Made by a program: the position numbers and the translations under genes. Positions 25,752-34,601 of a stretch of DNA of 64,000 bases are shown here, piece after piece. The notes below the pieces were generated by a model. That model saw only the letters and a program-made list of their open reading frames with translations, ran no database searches and was not told the DNA's origin. Origin of the DNA: Fructilactobacillus hinvesii (GTDB lineage Bacteria; Bacillota; Bacilli; Lactobacillales; Lactobacillaceae); NCBI RefSeq assembly GCF_024029435.1, contig NZ_CP097118.1:124001-188000 (forward strand), read 5' to 3'. The stretch's first letter is position 1, and each line of letters opens with the position of its first letter.

Positions 25752-27620
25752 ATGCCAACTGAACGACCAAAAAATCGCTTTATTACCGGCTTCACCGGTC
25801 TACGAGCGTTAGCAGTGATCTGCGTTATTCTATATCATTTTAATCCTGCATTATTTAGCGGGGGTTATTTAGGGGTTCCCGTCTTCTTAACCTTGTCTGG
25901 TTACCTAGTTACGGATCACCTGTTCAACGAATACCAGATCACCGGAACATTCAGCTACGGCCATTTTTGGTACAAACGCCTAAAACGATTGTACCCAACT
26001 TTGATTGTGATGCTCTTTGCAACCGCTGCCTACATCACCTTTTTCCAACGAAATATTTTAGCGAACCTCTGGCAGAGCATTGTAACTAACCTTGCCTACG
26101 TCTATAACTGGTTTGAAATTTTAAACGGGCAGTCCTACTTTCAAAAATTTGCGGGGTCTGAATCCCCGTTTACCCACCTCTGGACCCTCTCAATCGAAGG
26201 ACAATTTTATTTAATTTGGCCCCTCATCGTGCTGATGCTACTGCATCTTTTCCGTAAATCCAAACGGGTCATTTTTTGGACGGCTCTGATTCTCTCAGTT
26301 GGTTCAGCCTTATTGATGGCCTTCCTCTTTCACCCCGGAGTAGATCCTAGTCGGGTTTACTATGGAACTGACACCCGGATGTTTTCCATCTTATTAGGGG
26401 CTTGCCTAGCAGTTCTCTGGCCTAGTCAACGAATGCTTAACAATCCTAATTCCCAACAACGGCTCTTCTTTGAAATCATCGGGGCCATTGGAATGGGAGG
26501 AATGCTAATTACGGTCTTCACGGTTGGGGCCCAAGCTCCCTTTCTTTACCGCGGGGGCATGTTCCTCTTTTCCATCTTTACCGTCTTAGCAATGTGGGCC
26601 ATCGTTGCCAACGCTAGTGTTTGGAACCGCGTGTTAACTAACCCCGTGTTTGACTGGATTGGCTCGCGGAGCTACGAAATTTACGTTTACCAGCTGCCTG
26701 TTTTTGTTTTTTTCAGCGACAAGGTTACTAACATTGCGGAGCACCAGTGGCTCTATGCGCTTGTGGAGGTGGCCATTATCCTTGCGATTTCAGAGCTTTC
26801 CTATCGCTACGTTGAAGTCCCTTTCAGCCACTATGACTACTCCCAGGCGATCCGTCGGTTGTTAAGCTTTGTTAATCAAATCACCCTGCGACGTGCCGTT
26901 TTAACCACTATCATGGTCCTTGGAATGGTGGGATTCATCCAGTCCACCATCGTGGATCCAAAGGTTGCTAACCACTCTCCGTTAGCCAACCACATTAAGA
27001 AAAACGCGCAACAAGAAAAACAGTATAATCAAAAACTGGCCAAACAAATTAAAAGTGGGAAAAAGGTCAAACGCAATTCCGCTGATGAAGAGAAGATTGA
27101 AAAGGACGGCCTAACCAAACAACAGCTCAAGCAAGCCCAACAGCTTTCCGGTAGTGCCGTCGGTGATTCTGTGATGTTAGCGGGCCGAGACGATCTCCAA
27201 AACATCTTCCCGCAGCTTTACATTGATGCTCAGGTCTCCCGCCAAGCTGATGCAGCGGTTGCTTCGTTAAAAACCATGCAAAGTAAAGGCGTCCTGGGAA
27301 AAAACATTATCATCGGTTTAGGAACTAATGGTAACATTGACCAAGACACCATTGACGAAGTACTGAAAATTGCTGGACCAAGCCGGCATGTCTTTTGGAT
27401 TAATAACCACATTCCGTCCCAACCATGGCAAAATAAGAATAATGAACTGTTAACTGCCACCCAGAAAAAGAACAAGAACTTCTACGTTATTGACTGGAAT
27501 GACTACGTTGCTAACCATCCTGAATGGCTGTATGGAGACCAAGCCCACCCGAATCCAACTGGTGCTCCTAAGTACGCCACGTTCATTGCCAAGAACGTCT
27601 TAGATCACGCTACCAAGTAA
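25752..27620 (+). CDS. OatA-type membrane O-acyltransferase with SGNH-like C-terminus
   Basis: This 622-residue protein has an N-terminal acyltransferase-3 domain with about 11 helices (FTGLRALAVICVILYHF, then FLTLSGYLVTDHLFNEY, FWYKRLKRLYPTL, LWTLSIEGQFYLIWPL). A Lys-rich linker follows at about residues 420-470. The external domain has GDSVMLAGRDDL, GLGTNGN and a DQAHPNPTG segment; Ser, Asn, Asp and His fit the SGNH esterase/transferase fold. Such proteins O-acetylate peptidoglycan and give lysozyme resistance. The ATG at 25752 has AAAGAGG with 10-nt spacing; an upstream GTG lacks a site. The VTT gene follows closely. Confidence 0.9.
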   Translation: MPTERPKNRFITGFTGLRALAVICVILYHFNPALFSGGYLGVPVFLTLSGYLVTDHLFNEYQITGTFSYGHFWYKRLKRLYPTLIVMLFATAAYITFFQRNILANLWQSIVTNLAYVYNWFEILNGQSYFQKFAGSESPFTHLWTLSIEGQFYLIWPLIVLMLLHLFRKSKRVIFWTALILSVGSALLMAFLFHPGVDPSRVYYGTDTRMFSILLGACLAVLWPSQRMLNNPNSQQRLFFEIIGAIGMGGMLITVFTVGAQAPFLYRGGMFLFSIFTVLAMWAIVANASVWNRVLTNPVFDWIGSRSYEIYVYQLPVFVFFSDKVTNIAEHQWLYALVEVAIILAISELSYRYVEVPFSHYDYSQAIRRLLSFVNQITLRRAVLTTIMVLGMVGFIQSTIVDPKVANHSPLANHIKKNAQQEKQYNQKLAKQIKSGKKVKRNSADEEKIEKDGLTKQQLKQAQQLSGSAVGDSVMLAGRDDLQNIFPQLYIDAQVSRQADAAVASLKTMQSKGVLGKNIIIGLGTNGNIDQDTIDEVLKIAGPSRHVFWINNHIPSQPWQNKNNELLTATQKKNKNFYVIDWNDYVANHPEWLYGDQAHPNPTGAPKYATFIAKNVLDHATK

Positions 27621-27641
27621 TTAGCATCCGGAGGAGTACCC

Positions 27642-28319
27642 ATGAAATTACCCCAGCTCAATCGAATGAATGTGATTAAATTGGTAGCCGCCGTGATTGG
27701 CTTAGGGTTGCTCCTGCTCATTTTTCGGGATTATCAACCCCAAATTAAGATGATGTTTGATCCAGCTCAACGGCCGCAAGCCATCCAAGCAATTCGCCAA
27801 CACGGGGTTTTTGATGCCTTCTTGATCATGCTCCTCTTGTTTTTGGGAACCGTGATTCCAGGAATTCCGGTGATGCCGATTGCTATTCTCGCCGGGATTT
27901 GTTTTGGCGCCCTACCCGGAACCATTATTAATGCCTGTGCGATTGGTCTGGGGAATTTAACCGCCATTTATCTCATCAATTGGTTCAAGCGTGACATTCA
28001 AAAGCAATATCGCCATAACCGGTTTGCCGATCATCTCCGGCAAAGTAAAAATCCTCTGATGGCCCTGGTCGTTGGTTACTCCATCCCAGCCATCCCTTCC
28101 TACCTAGTAAGTTTACAAGCCGCAAACGACGAGAAACGCTTTGGTAGAAAGCTGGTCTTCATTGCCGCTTGTTTAGGGACCATTCCGCTCGCGCTAATCT
28201 ATGCCCTCGGGGGAAATTCCCTCTTGAACGGAAAATGGCTTGAATTATTGCTGGTTGTTGTCATTTTAATCATCTTCTTTGTAGGAGCCGATCACCTGTT
28301 GAAATATTTAGCGGGTTAA
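27642..28319 (+). CDS. TVP38/TMEM64 (VTT domain) membrane protein
   Basis: This 225-residue protein has about six hydrophobic segments. The family core is FLGTVIPGIPVMPIAILAGICFGALPGT (about residues 65-95, DedA-like re-entrant Pro/Gly motif) followed by GLGNLTAIYLINWFKR and later YSIPAIPSYLVS. VTT proteins act in lipid scrambling or membrane homeostasis. GGAGG precedes the ATG 21 bp after the acyltransferase stop, so both are co-transcribed and end at a strong terminator. The functional link to O-acetylation is unknown. Confidence 0.85.
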   Translation: MKLPQLNRMNVIKLVAAVIGLGLLLLIFRDYQPQIKMMFDPAQRPQAIQAIRQHGVFDAFLIMLLLFLGTVIPGIPVMPIAILAGICFGALPGTIINACAIGLGNLTAIYLINWFKRDIQKQYRHNRFADHLRQSKNPLMALVVGYSIPAIPSYLVSLQAANDEKRFGRKLVFIAACLGTIPLALIYALGGNSLLNGKWLELLLVVVILIIFFVGADHLLKYLAG

Positions 28320-28360
28320 AAAACCGGTGTAAACGCTAAAAACGTTTACACCGGTTTTTT
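28318..28360. terminator. Strong bidirectional terminator
   Basis: Near-perfect palindrome: AACCGGTGTAAACG pairs with CGTTTACACCGGTT, with A and T runs on the two sides. It serves the VTT gene and the opposing Doc-like gene. Confidence 0.92.
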
Positions 28361-28779
28361 TAGTTTATTTTACGCATAATTGACTCTAACCATTTAGCAG
28401 CTACTTCCATATTTGCTTGTGTATCTGGTGCATTAGTCATTTTTAAAATAAATTCTTCACCAGTGTTATTAACGATATCATCATCAACAACATCATATCC
28501 ATTTTTATATAGAAAGAATAGTGCTGCTTGGATTGCTGTTCTTTTATTTCCATCTACAAAAACATTCTTTTTCGTGATTTTCTGAAGAATAAAAGCTGCT
28601 TTTAACCAAATGGTAGGATATAAATCTTGACCATATAATGCTTGTTGTGGAGAGTTAACAATTACATCTAAAGCTGACGAAGATTGAACACCGTAATTTT
28701 TACCGCCAACCATAGTAACTATTCGTTCATTGATGCATTTCAACTCATCTGCATTTAAATATTTAATAAAATTACTCAT
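28360..28779 (-). CDS. Doc/Fic-type toxin, lacking the motif histidine
   Basis: This 139-residue protein is of death-on-curing size. Its Fic loop reads NVFVDGNKRTA (about residues 69-79), matching the Doc consensus HxFxDxNKR except that the first His is Asn. In phage P1 Doc this His is needed for EF-Tu phosphorylation and toxicity, so activity here is doubtful or altered. The N-terminal half (YLNADELKCINERIV, SSALDVIVNSPQQALYGQDLYP) is also Doc-like. It follows the AbrB-type antitoxin by 7 bp. The pair is more AT-rich than its neighbours, consistent with transfer. Confidence 0.82.
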   Translation of the reverse strand: MSNFIKYLNADELKCINERIVTMVGGKNYGVQSSSALDVIVNSPQQALYGQDLYPTIWLKAAFILQKITKKNVFVDGNKRTAIQAALFFLYKNGYDVVDDDIVNNTGEEFILKMTNAPDTQANMEVAAKWLESIMRKIN

Positions 28780-28786
28780 TAATATC

Positions 28787-29017
28787 CTAACGATCTTTAA
28801 GTTTTTCCATTAAGGGTTTAAATCTATCCATAAAATCAGCTAATCCAGGATCAATCTGATCTTTTTCACTTTTTTTTACAGGAATATAAGTAATAGATTG
28901 ATCTGAATTTTGCACTACTCTAAATTCTTCGCCAGTATTAACTTCAATCCCATTCGGAACAGTTAAAATCTTTGAGTTTCCAACCTTTCTAACTTTTAGG
29001 ACATCATTATAAGTCAT
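28787..29017 (-). CDS. AbrB/MazE-type antitoxin
   Basis: This 76-residue protein has a swapped-hairpin AbrB/MazE fold: VLKVRKVGNSKILTVPNGIEVNTGEEFRVV (about residues 6-35). The following Asp/Lys-rich tail (DPGLADFMDRFKPLMEKLKDR region) probably wraps the toxin. The gene precedes and is co-transcribed with the Doc-like gene; pairing a MazE-like antitoxin with Doc is common in lactobacilli. GGGGG lies 7 nt before the ATG. The paired palindromes upstream are its likely operator. Confidence 0.85.
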   Translation of the reverse strand: MTYNDVLKVRKVGNSKILTVPNGIEVNTGEEFRVVQNSDQSITYIPVKKSEKDQIDPGLADFMDRFKPLMEKLKDR

Positions 29018-29049
29018 TATTAATCCCCCTATTAAGACTATATTCCGTA

Positions 29050-29070
29050 GTATATACCACGAGTATATAC
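29050..29070 (-). promoter_or_regulatory. Twin palindromic operator of the AbrB/Doc module
   Basis: GTATATAC occurs twice (29050-29057 and 29063-29070), separated by CACGA, 33 bp before the antitoxin start. Each octamer is itself a palindrome, so the site is symmetric at two scales, as expected for cooperative antitoxin binding. Confidence 0.65.
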
Positions 29071-29160
29071 AAAAATCACGCTAACTAAAAGAATTTTTCC
29101 AAATATATTGCTAAAAAGAAGTCAGATTAACTCACACCATCCATACTTATGAAACCACAA

Positions 29161-29201
29161 AAACCCCCGTTAGTCAGAAAAATCTAACCAACGGAGGTTT
29201 T
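29161..29201 (-). terminator. Terminator after the Fe-S-type gene
   Basis: On the minus strand AAACCTCCGTT pairs with AACGGGGGTTT with a T run, 32 bp after the stop. The minus-strand context assigns it to the gene at 29233. Confidence 0.8.
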
Positions 29202-29232
29202 ACATCCAAAGAAAGATAACTATGGGACTAAA

Positions 29233-29616
29233 TTAGCAACCAATTACGCCATCCATGCCGGTGTTTTCAACACCCTTGGTGGCATCGTTAGTAGTCATTT
29301 GGCCATCTAAGAGTTCACTATCACTCTTTAATTGTAACCAGTTGTGATTAAAGTCAATCTTCATTCCCTTGTCAAAGAAAGACATGTCATTTTTACTCGT
29401 GTAGAAAGGAGCATCCTGATTATTATCCATTTTAACGTCATATGGGGATTCTAACTTAGAAATACCCACCACTTGGAAAGTGTCACCAACGGTACAAGAA
29501 CCGCCACCTTTTGAGTATTGGTTGGAGCCGTCGTCAGTAGCCAACAAGTAGTATTTAGCGTCCGGTAACCGTTTCTTGATGTAATCCATTGCTGAGTCAG
29601 TAATCGTTAAGTTCAT
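29233..29616 (-). CDS. Iron-sulfur cluster biosynthesis (HesB-like) family protein
   Basis: This 127-residue protein starts MNLTITDSAMDYIKKRLP, the usual opening of the Firmicute HesB/YneR-type group. It continues GGGSCTVGDTFQVV and ends in a C-terminal GVIGC. Only two cysteines are visible, not the C...CxC trio of true A-type carriers, so cluster transfer is uncertain. AGGAGG precedes the ATG. It is monocistronic, with a terminator downstream. I rely on overall resemblance to the family commonly annotated this way in lactobacilli. Confidence 0.68.
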   Translation of the reverse strand: MNLTITDSAMDYIKKRLPDAKYYLLATDDGSNQYSKGGGSCTVGDTFQVVGISKLESPYDVKMDNNQDAPFYTSKNDMSFFDKGMKIDFNHNWLQLKSDSELLDGQMTTNDATKGVENTGMDGVIGC

Positions 29617-29796
29617 AATAATTTCCTCCTTTATTTAGCTTACTAATTCATTCTAACAGCTTCATCTTCCCAGCCCCAATATTTAGCTCACAAAATTTAA
29701 TTTTTAACAACTTAATTTCCAAGGAGAACACCAGCTACCATTACAAAAGAGGTATGGTAAAATTAAGATACCTTAAACAGAAAAGGAGTAGCTATT

Positions 29797-30588
29797 ATGG
29801 TTATGTACAAAGATCTTGAAAATAAAACAGCGGTAATTACTGGGGGCGACTCTGGAATCGGTGCTGCCATTGCAGTACGGCTCGGCCAAGAACATATGAA
29901 CGTAGTGATCAACTACCACAAAAACGAAACAGCTGCGAACGAAACAGCTGCCAAAGTGGAAGCGGCCGGTGGAAAAGCCACCATCATTCAAAAAGACATC
30001 AGTGACGAAGCGGCCGCTGATGCCTTAGTTAAAAAGGCTGTTGATACCTTTGGTGGAATGGATGTGTTCTTTAACAACGCTGGCCTTGAAAAGAAGTGTC
30101 CAACGGATCAAATCGAACTAAATGATTGGAACGCCGTCATGGAAGTTAACCTTACGGGAACTTTCTTAGGTACCAAGGCTGCCTTAGACTATTGGATTGC
30201 TAACAAGAAAAAGGGTGCCATTATCAACACCTCTTCTGTGCACCAACAAATCCCATGGCCAAACTTTGCTAGCTATGCCGCCAGCAAGGGAGGAGTTAAA
30301 CTCTTTACCGAAACGACGGCGATGGAATACGCTAACCAAAACATCCGGATTAACCAAATCTGTCCTGGTGCCATTAATACTCCAATTAATGCCAAGAAAT
30401 TTGCTGATCCAGAACAATACAAAGAAACGGTTTCCATGGTTCCAATGAACCGCATCGGAACTCCAGAAGAAGTTGCTGCCGGAGCAGCCTTCTTAGCATC
30501 TGATCAAGCTAGTTACATCACTGGGGTTTCTCTTTACATCGATGGCGGAATGACCCTCTATCCTTCCTTTATGGATGGAAAGGGTTAA
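29797..30588 (+). CDS. Short-chain dehydrogenase, glucose 1-dehydrogenase-like
   Basis: This 263-residue classical SDR has the coenzyme loop VITGGDSGIGAAIA, the NNAG motif (FFNNAGLEKK), catalytic Ser in INTSSVHQQIPWP and YAASKGG (Tyr/Lys pair), and closes with ASYITGVSLYIDGGMTLYPSF. The AS-Y-TG-x-L-x-DGG-M-TLYP ending is characteristic of glucose 1-dehydrogenases of the Bacillus type, so oxidation of glucose to gluconolactone with NAD(P)+ is likely. The first of two close ATGs has GGAG at 8 nt. Monocistronic, ending at a shared terminator. Confidence 0.88.
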   Translation: MVMYKDLENKTAVITGGDSGIGAAIAVRLGQEHMNVVINYHKNETAANETAAKVEAAGGKATIIQKDISDEAAADALVKKAVDTFGGMDVFFNNAGLEKKCPTDQIELNDWNAVMEVNLTGTFLGTKAALDYWIANKKKGAIINTSSVHQQIPWPNFASYAASKGGVKLFTETTAMEYANQNIRINQICPGAINTPINAKKFADPEQYKETVSMVPMNRIGTPEEVAAGAAFLASDQASYITGVSLYIDGGMTLYPSFMDGKG

Positions 30589-30612
30589 AATTAATCCCGT
30601 CCTTTATAAATT

Positions 30613-30646
30613 AAAAACAGGCGAGAATTAATTCTCACCTGTTTTT
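30613..30646. terminator. Bidirectional terminator between the SDR gene and galU
   Basis: AAAAACAGGCGAGAAT pairs with ATTCTCACCTGTTTTT with a 2-nt loop centre and runs on both sides. Confidence 0.9.
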
Positions 30647-30658
30647 AATTTAATTAGA

Positions 30659-31537
30659 TTACTGATCTAATTTTTTAGCTAATTCAATGATGTAATCTTT
30701 CAAGTCAGTGCTAAGGTCTGCTCGTTTCAACCCAAATTGAATGTTCGTTTTCAACCAGCTCAATTTGTTTCCGGTATCGAACCGTTCCCCCTTAAACTCG
30801 TGCGCATAAACTTTTTGGGTCTTGTTTAAAGTGTCGATGGCATCCGTCAACTGGACTTCATTCCCCTTCCCTGGTTTCGTTGTTTTTAAAACATCCAAAA
30901 TTTCTGGGGTAAAGAGATAGCGCCCAATGATAGCTAGGTCACTTGGTGCGTCAGCTGGATTTGGTTTTTCCACGAATTGACGCACATCATAGGTTTCATC
31001 ATCAACCTTTTCGACTGGGTCAATCACTCCATACTTAGCTGTATCTTCGTGAGGAACCCGCATCACGGCAAGCGTTGACGATCCCGTTTTTTCGTAACTG
31101 TTAATTAATTGCTTCGTTAACGGCACTTCGTCAGTCATCAAGTCGTCCCCGAGCATCACTACAAATGGTTCATCACCAATAAAACTCTTGGCAGTTAGGA
31201 CAGCGTCACCAAGTCCTTTCGGATATGGTTGCCGTACAAAATAAAGCTTCAAGTTATCAGAGGCTTGTACCGACTTTAACATTTCAAGCTTGCCCTTGCT
31301 TTCCAAGTTTTCTTCAAGCATGTAGTTAGGCGAAAAGTGGTCTTCGATTTCGTTCTTTCCGTTTCCCGTCACAATTACAATGTCAGTAATTCCCGAAGCT
31401 TTTGCTTCTTCGACAATGTATTGAATGGTTGGAGTATCGATTACCGGCAACATTTCCTTTGGAACTGCTTTTGTTTCTGGCAGGAAACGCGTTCCCAGTC
31501 CAGCTGCGGGAATGACCGCTTTGGTAACTTTTTTCAT
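30659..31537 (-). CDS. galU: UTP-glucose-1-phosphate uridylyltransferase
   Basis: This 292-residue enzyme makes UDP-glucose from UTP and glucose-1-phosphate. The N-terminal KAVIPAAGLGTRFLPETKAVPKEMLP is the pyrophosphorylase signature; VMLGDDL (metal-binding Asp), FVEKPNP and GRYLFTPEIL follow as in GalU. Start: ATG at 31537 with AAGGTGG at 10 nt; an upstream in-frame start lacks a site. UDP-glucose feeds UDP-galactose and hence the Glf-dependent polysaccharide at 14-23 kb, plus teichoic acid and glycolipid glucosylation. It is monocistronic. Confidence 0.95.
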   Translation of the reverse strand: MKKVTKAVIPAAGLGTRFLPETKAVPKEMLPVIDTPTIQYIVEEAKASGITDIVIVTGNGKNEIEDHFSPNYMLEENLESKGKLEMLKSVQASDNLKLYFVRQPYPKGLGDAVLTAKSFIGDEPFVVMLGDDLMTDEVPLTKQLINSYEKTGSSTLAVMRVPHEDTAKYGVIDPVEKVDDETYDVRQFVEKPNPADAPSDLAIIGRYLFTPEILDVLKTTKPGKGNEVQLTDAIDTLNKTQKVYAHEFKGERFDTGNKLSWLKTNIQFGLKRADLSTDLKDYIIELAKKLDQ

Positions 31538-31681
31538 TTGTTTTAATCCACCTTTTGTTCTGTATAATCTAATCGCCAAAATTCAAGCAATTAGTTGTTT
31601 TTCAGTAAGAATTTACCTTAAGCATACCAATTATAGCAACCTTTGTAAATCTTTTTTGGAATGCTAAACAACCCCAATCAC

Positions 31682-32608
31682 CTATTGAGTGGCGTTAAAC
31701 CAGCGTTCCGCAAACTCTTGGGTCCGTTGTTGGTACTCATCTGGATTAACGGAGCGAGCCTGCGCGTGTCCGGCTCCCTTTACAATCCAAATTTCCTTAT
31801 GCTCCCCCTTATCATTACGATAGTTCTGGTAGGCAAACCTAGTAGGCACAAACTGGTCTTCATCCCCATGAATGATGAATAGCGGGATTTGATTATTCTT
31901 CAAAGTTTGCTTGGTATTGGCTTTCTGAAAGTCATATTTCGCTAAAACTTTGGAGTAGATGCTAGCCAGCGGCAGAATCGGAAAAGACGGCATTTTAAAC
32001 ATTGTCTTTAGTTCATACGCTAATTCAGCATCAATACTGGAATATCCACAGTCCGCAATCGCAAATTTAACGTTTTTGGGCGCCAAAGGCAGGGTGTACA
32101 TCACGGCTGAAGCTCCCATGCTGACCCCAAACATTCCAATCTCTGCGCGCGGATTATATTCATTAATTTGTTTCATCCAATTGGCAAGATCCGTTCGGTC
32201 TAACCACCCGTACCCTACGTAGCGACCCTGACTGTCCCCAAAGGATCGATTATCTGGAGCCAGAACGTTGTAGCCATCATTATGAAACATCTTAATATAT
32301 GAGCTCATCTTACGAGCTGAACTGCCGTAGCCGTGAACCACAACGACCGTTTTATTGGTCGGCTGCTGGGCAGCAAAATAATGAGCTTTCAGCGTTAAGC
32401 CATCCTTCGTTTTTTGTGTCCACGTCTGCGACGGCGTTTGATCATAAAATTCGGTATTCACGTTTTTCGCTTGTTGCGAAGCAAACCCGCCCCGTTGGAA
32501 GGCAAAATTAAAGAGATAGTACATCGCCAAACCACCAATTACTAACAGAACTGCTAAAAGAACGACAAGAACCCGTGGCCATACTCGTTTTTGTTTTACT
32601 TGATTCAT
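31682..32608 (-). CDS. Membrane-anchored alpha/beta hydrolase
   Basis: This 308-residue protein has one N-terminal membrane helix (about 12-34) and an extracellular hydrolase domain. Motifs: oxyanion HGYGSS (about 94), nucleophile GVSMGA (about 164), acid HGDEDQFVP and a C-terminal GAGHAQA histidine. The order Ser-Asp-His is canonical. It belongs with the YqkD-like hydrolases (DUF1749/S9-like) whose substrates are unknown. It is monocistronic. Confidence 0.85.
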   Translation of the reverse strand: MNQVKQKRVWPRVLVVLLAVLLVIGGLAMYYLFNFAFQRGGFASQQAKNVNTEFYDQTPSQTWTQKTKDGLTLKAHYFAAQQPTNKTVVVVHGYGSSARKMSSYIKMFHNDGYNVLAPDNRSFGDSQGRYVGYGWLDRTDLANWMKQINEYNPRAEIGMFGVSMGASAVMYTLPLAPKNVKFAIADCGYSSIDAELAYELKTMFKMPSFPILPLASIYSKVLAKYDFQKANTKQTLKNNQIPLFIIHGDEDQFVPTRFAYQNYRNDKGEHKEIWIVKGAGHAQARSVNPDEYQQRTQEFAERWFNATQ

Positions 32609-32787
32609 TTTTAACCATACTTTCTTACTAACGGTGCCGATGGCCTCCGTTTAACTACCACTTTAGCGGATTAATTAAAGTCCATAACTCCGCATCATAC
32701 TGTTCTTTATTTTACCACACCTCTAACTTGTGATTAGAAAATGATACAATAATGAAAGATTTAACAACCATAGAGGAGATGGACATT

Positions 32788-34341
32788 GTGGCGAAACCAC
32801 ACCGGTTATCGTTAGCAAACTTAAAATTCGTGGGGATTAGTGCTGTCATTGGGATCGCAACGGGAGGCGTAATCTCAATTTTTCGGGTTTTAATCGAACA
32901 CGGCTTACAATTCTGTACCACTTTTTACCAGACGATTCCCAATCATTGGCAAAACCTTTGGCTTGCAGTACCAGCTGCACTCATTTTGGCCGTAATCGTA
33001 GGCTTACTGGTTCGTTCTGAACCAAACATTCGGGGTTCAGGAATCCCGCAGGTAGAAGCCCAACTCGGAGGGAACCTTGAGATGAACTGGGTTCACATCC
33101 TCTGGAAAAAGTTTGTAACCGGGGTGCTCACGAACTCCACCGGGGTCTTCATGGGACGAGAAGGGCCCTCCATTCAATTGGGAGGTGCCGTCGGTCAGGG
33201 AATTGCGGCTGGTTTAAAACAACAAGGTGGCACCCGGCGCCTTTCGATTGCTACGGGAGCAGCAGCCGGACTCTCAGCAACCTTTAGTGCCCCGTTAGCC
33301 GGGACCTTCTTTGTTCTAGAAGGTGTTTACCGCAATTTTCAACCCACTATCTGGCTCTCCTGTTTAACGGGAGCCCTCTGCTCGAACTTTGTTTCTGAAA
33401 ACGTCTTTGGTCTGACCCCAGTGCTGCCCGTTACCTATCAGACGCTCTTTCAACCAGTAATGTACTGGCAATTGCTCCCCCTTGGGATTGCCCTTGGAAT
33501 TTTGGGCCATATTTACAACCTCGGCTTACTTAATTTCCCAGCCTGGTACAGCAAAATCAAGGTAATCCCCAGCTGGTTTTATTGCGCAATTCCGCTCCTC
33601 TTAGTCATTCCCATCGGTGCTTATTTCCCAGCAACAACTGGGGGCGGAAGCAAGATCATCATGTTACTTGCGACACACCACTATGCATTACTGCTAATCT
33701 TAGCGTGGTTAGCCCTCCGGTTTAGCTTTGGGCTAGTTTCTTACGGAGCGGGATTACCCGGAGGATTCTTCATGCCGATTCTAACCGTTGGTGCTCTGAT
33801 TGGGACCAGCTACGGTACCATCATGAACCAACTCGGTTTTCTCCCGGCTAACCTCATGAACAACCTCCTCATCTTTGGGATGGCTGGTTGTTTAACCGCC
33901 GTCTGTAAGGCCCCCTTTACGTCTATCATCCTGATTACCGAACTAGTGGGTAGTACTCGGAATTTTATGTCACTCACGATTGTGGTCTTAATTGCTTACC
34001 TTACTGCCGATATCTTAGAAACGCAGCCCATCTACCAGGTCCTTTCCGAACGCCTAACCAGCGTTAAGCGGTACTTGGATTCGTTGGAAGCCACGGATCA
34101 AATTCAGGTCCCGGTCTTTGGCTTTAGCGAGGTTGCCAACCAACCGGTTCGAGACGTAAAATGGCCGGAAAGTTCGATTTTAATTACCATCAAACGCGGT
34201 AATTTAACGATTCTGCCCCACGGCTCGACGGTAATTAAACCCGGTGATACCCTGATTTTTCTGGTTCATAAGGATACCGTGGGTTATCTGTATCAGGAAC
34301 TACGACAGATGGCGACGAATCAAACGAGTGAGCTAAAATAA
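32788..34341 (+). CDS. ClC-family chloride channel/transporter with RCK-C domain
   Basis: This 517-residue protein starts at GTG because AGAGGAG sits 9 nt before it; the ATG three codons upstream is too close and the one at 32752 lacks a site. Filter segments are GSGIPQVE, GREGPSIQLGG and LPGGFFMPIL. The gating Glu of GREGP is present, as in Cl-/H+ exchangers. A cytosolic domain of about 75 residues follows (PVFGFSEV... IKPGDTLIFLVHK), resembling TrkA-C/RCK-C. It may move chloride or fluoride-like anions in acid stress; GREGP argues against the CLC-F type. Confidence 0.92.
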   Translation: MAKPHRLSLANLKFVGISAVIGIATGGVISIFRVLIEHGLQFCTTFYQTIPNHWQNLWLAVPAALILAVIVGLLVRSEPNIRGSGIPQVEAQLGGNLEMNWVHILWKKFVTGVLTNSTGVFMGREGPSIQLGGAVGQGIAAGLKQQGGTRRLSIATGAAAGLSATFSAPLAGTFFVLEGVYRNFQPTIWLSCLTGALCSNFVSENVFGLTPVLPVTYQTLFQPVMYWQLLPLGIALGILGHIYNLGLLNFPAWYSKIKVIPSWFYCAIPLLLVIPIGAYFPATTGGGSKIIMLLATHHYALLLILAWLALRFSFGLVSYGAGLPGGFFMPILTVGALIGTSYGTIMNQLGFLPANLMNNLLIFGMAGCLTAVCKAPFTSIILITELVGSTRNFMSLTIVVLIAYLTADILETQPIYQVLSERLTSVKRYLDSLEATDQIQVPVFGFSEVANQPVRDVKWPESSILITIKRGNLTILPHGSTVIKPGDTLIFLVHKDTVGYLYQELRQMATNQTSELK

Positions 34342-34447
34342 GTAATTCTAGCAATTTGTTAAATTTGTGTAAGTTAGCTCTTAAAATCCGCACCCAATTT
34401 CAGCAAAATGCTGTTTTTGTTCAAGTTACCTATGAAAAAGAGGTCCC

Positions 34448-34479
34448 AATTTGAACAAAATGGCCAATTTGTTCAAATT
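34448..34479. repeat. Perfect inverted repeat between convergent genes
   Basis: AATTTGAACAAA and TTTGTTCAAATT flank 8 nt (ATGGCCAA). A further TTGTTCAA half-site lies about 30 bp upstream. The 260-bp spacer (34342-34601) holds this, a TATAAT-like box at 34479-34484 and the hisS terminator; I see no ORF in it. Confidence 0.6.
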
Positions 34480-34550
34480 ATAATGGTTATAAATAAACCC
34501 CCTTCACAAATTTAAGCCTCTGTCTAAATCCATAAATAAATTTTTCCACT

Positions 34551-34593
34551 AAAAAGCGGCTAGTTACCCAGATTTGGGAACTAGCCGCTTTTT
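34551..34593. terminator. Terminator downstream of hisS
   Basis: AAAAAGCGGCTAGTT pairs with AACTAGCCGCTTTTT plus an inner CCCA/TGGG pair. A and T runs allow both directions. Confidence 0.92.
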
Positions 34594-34601
34594 AACTTGA
34601 T

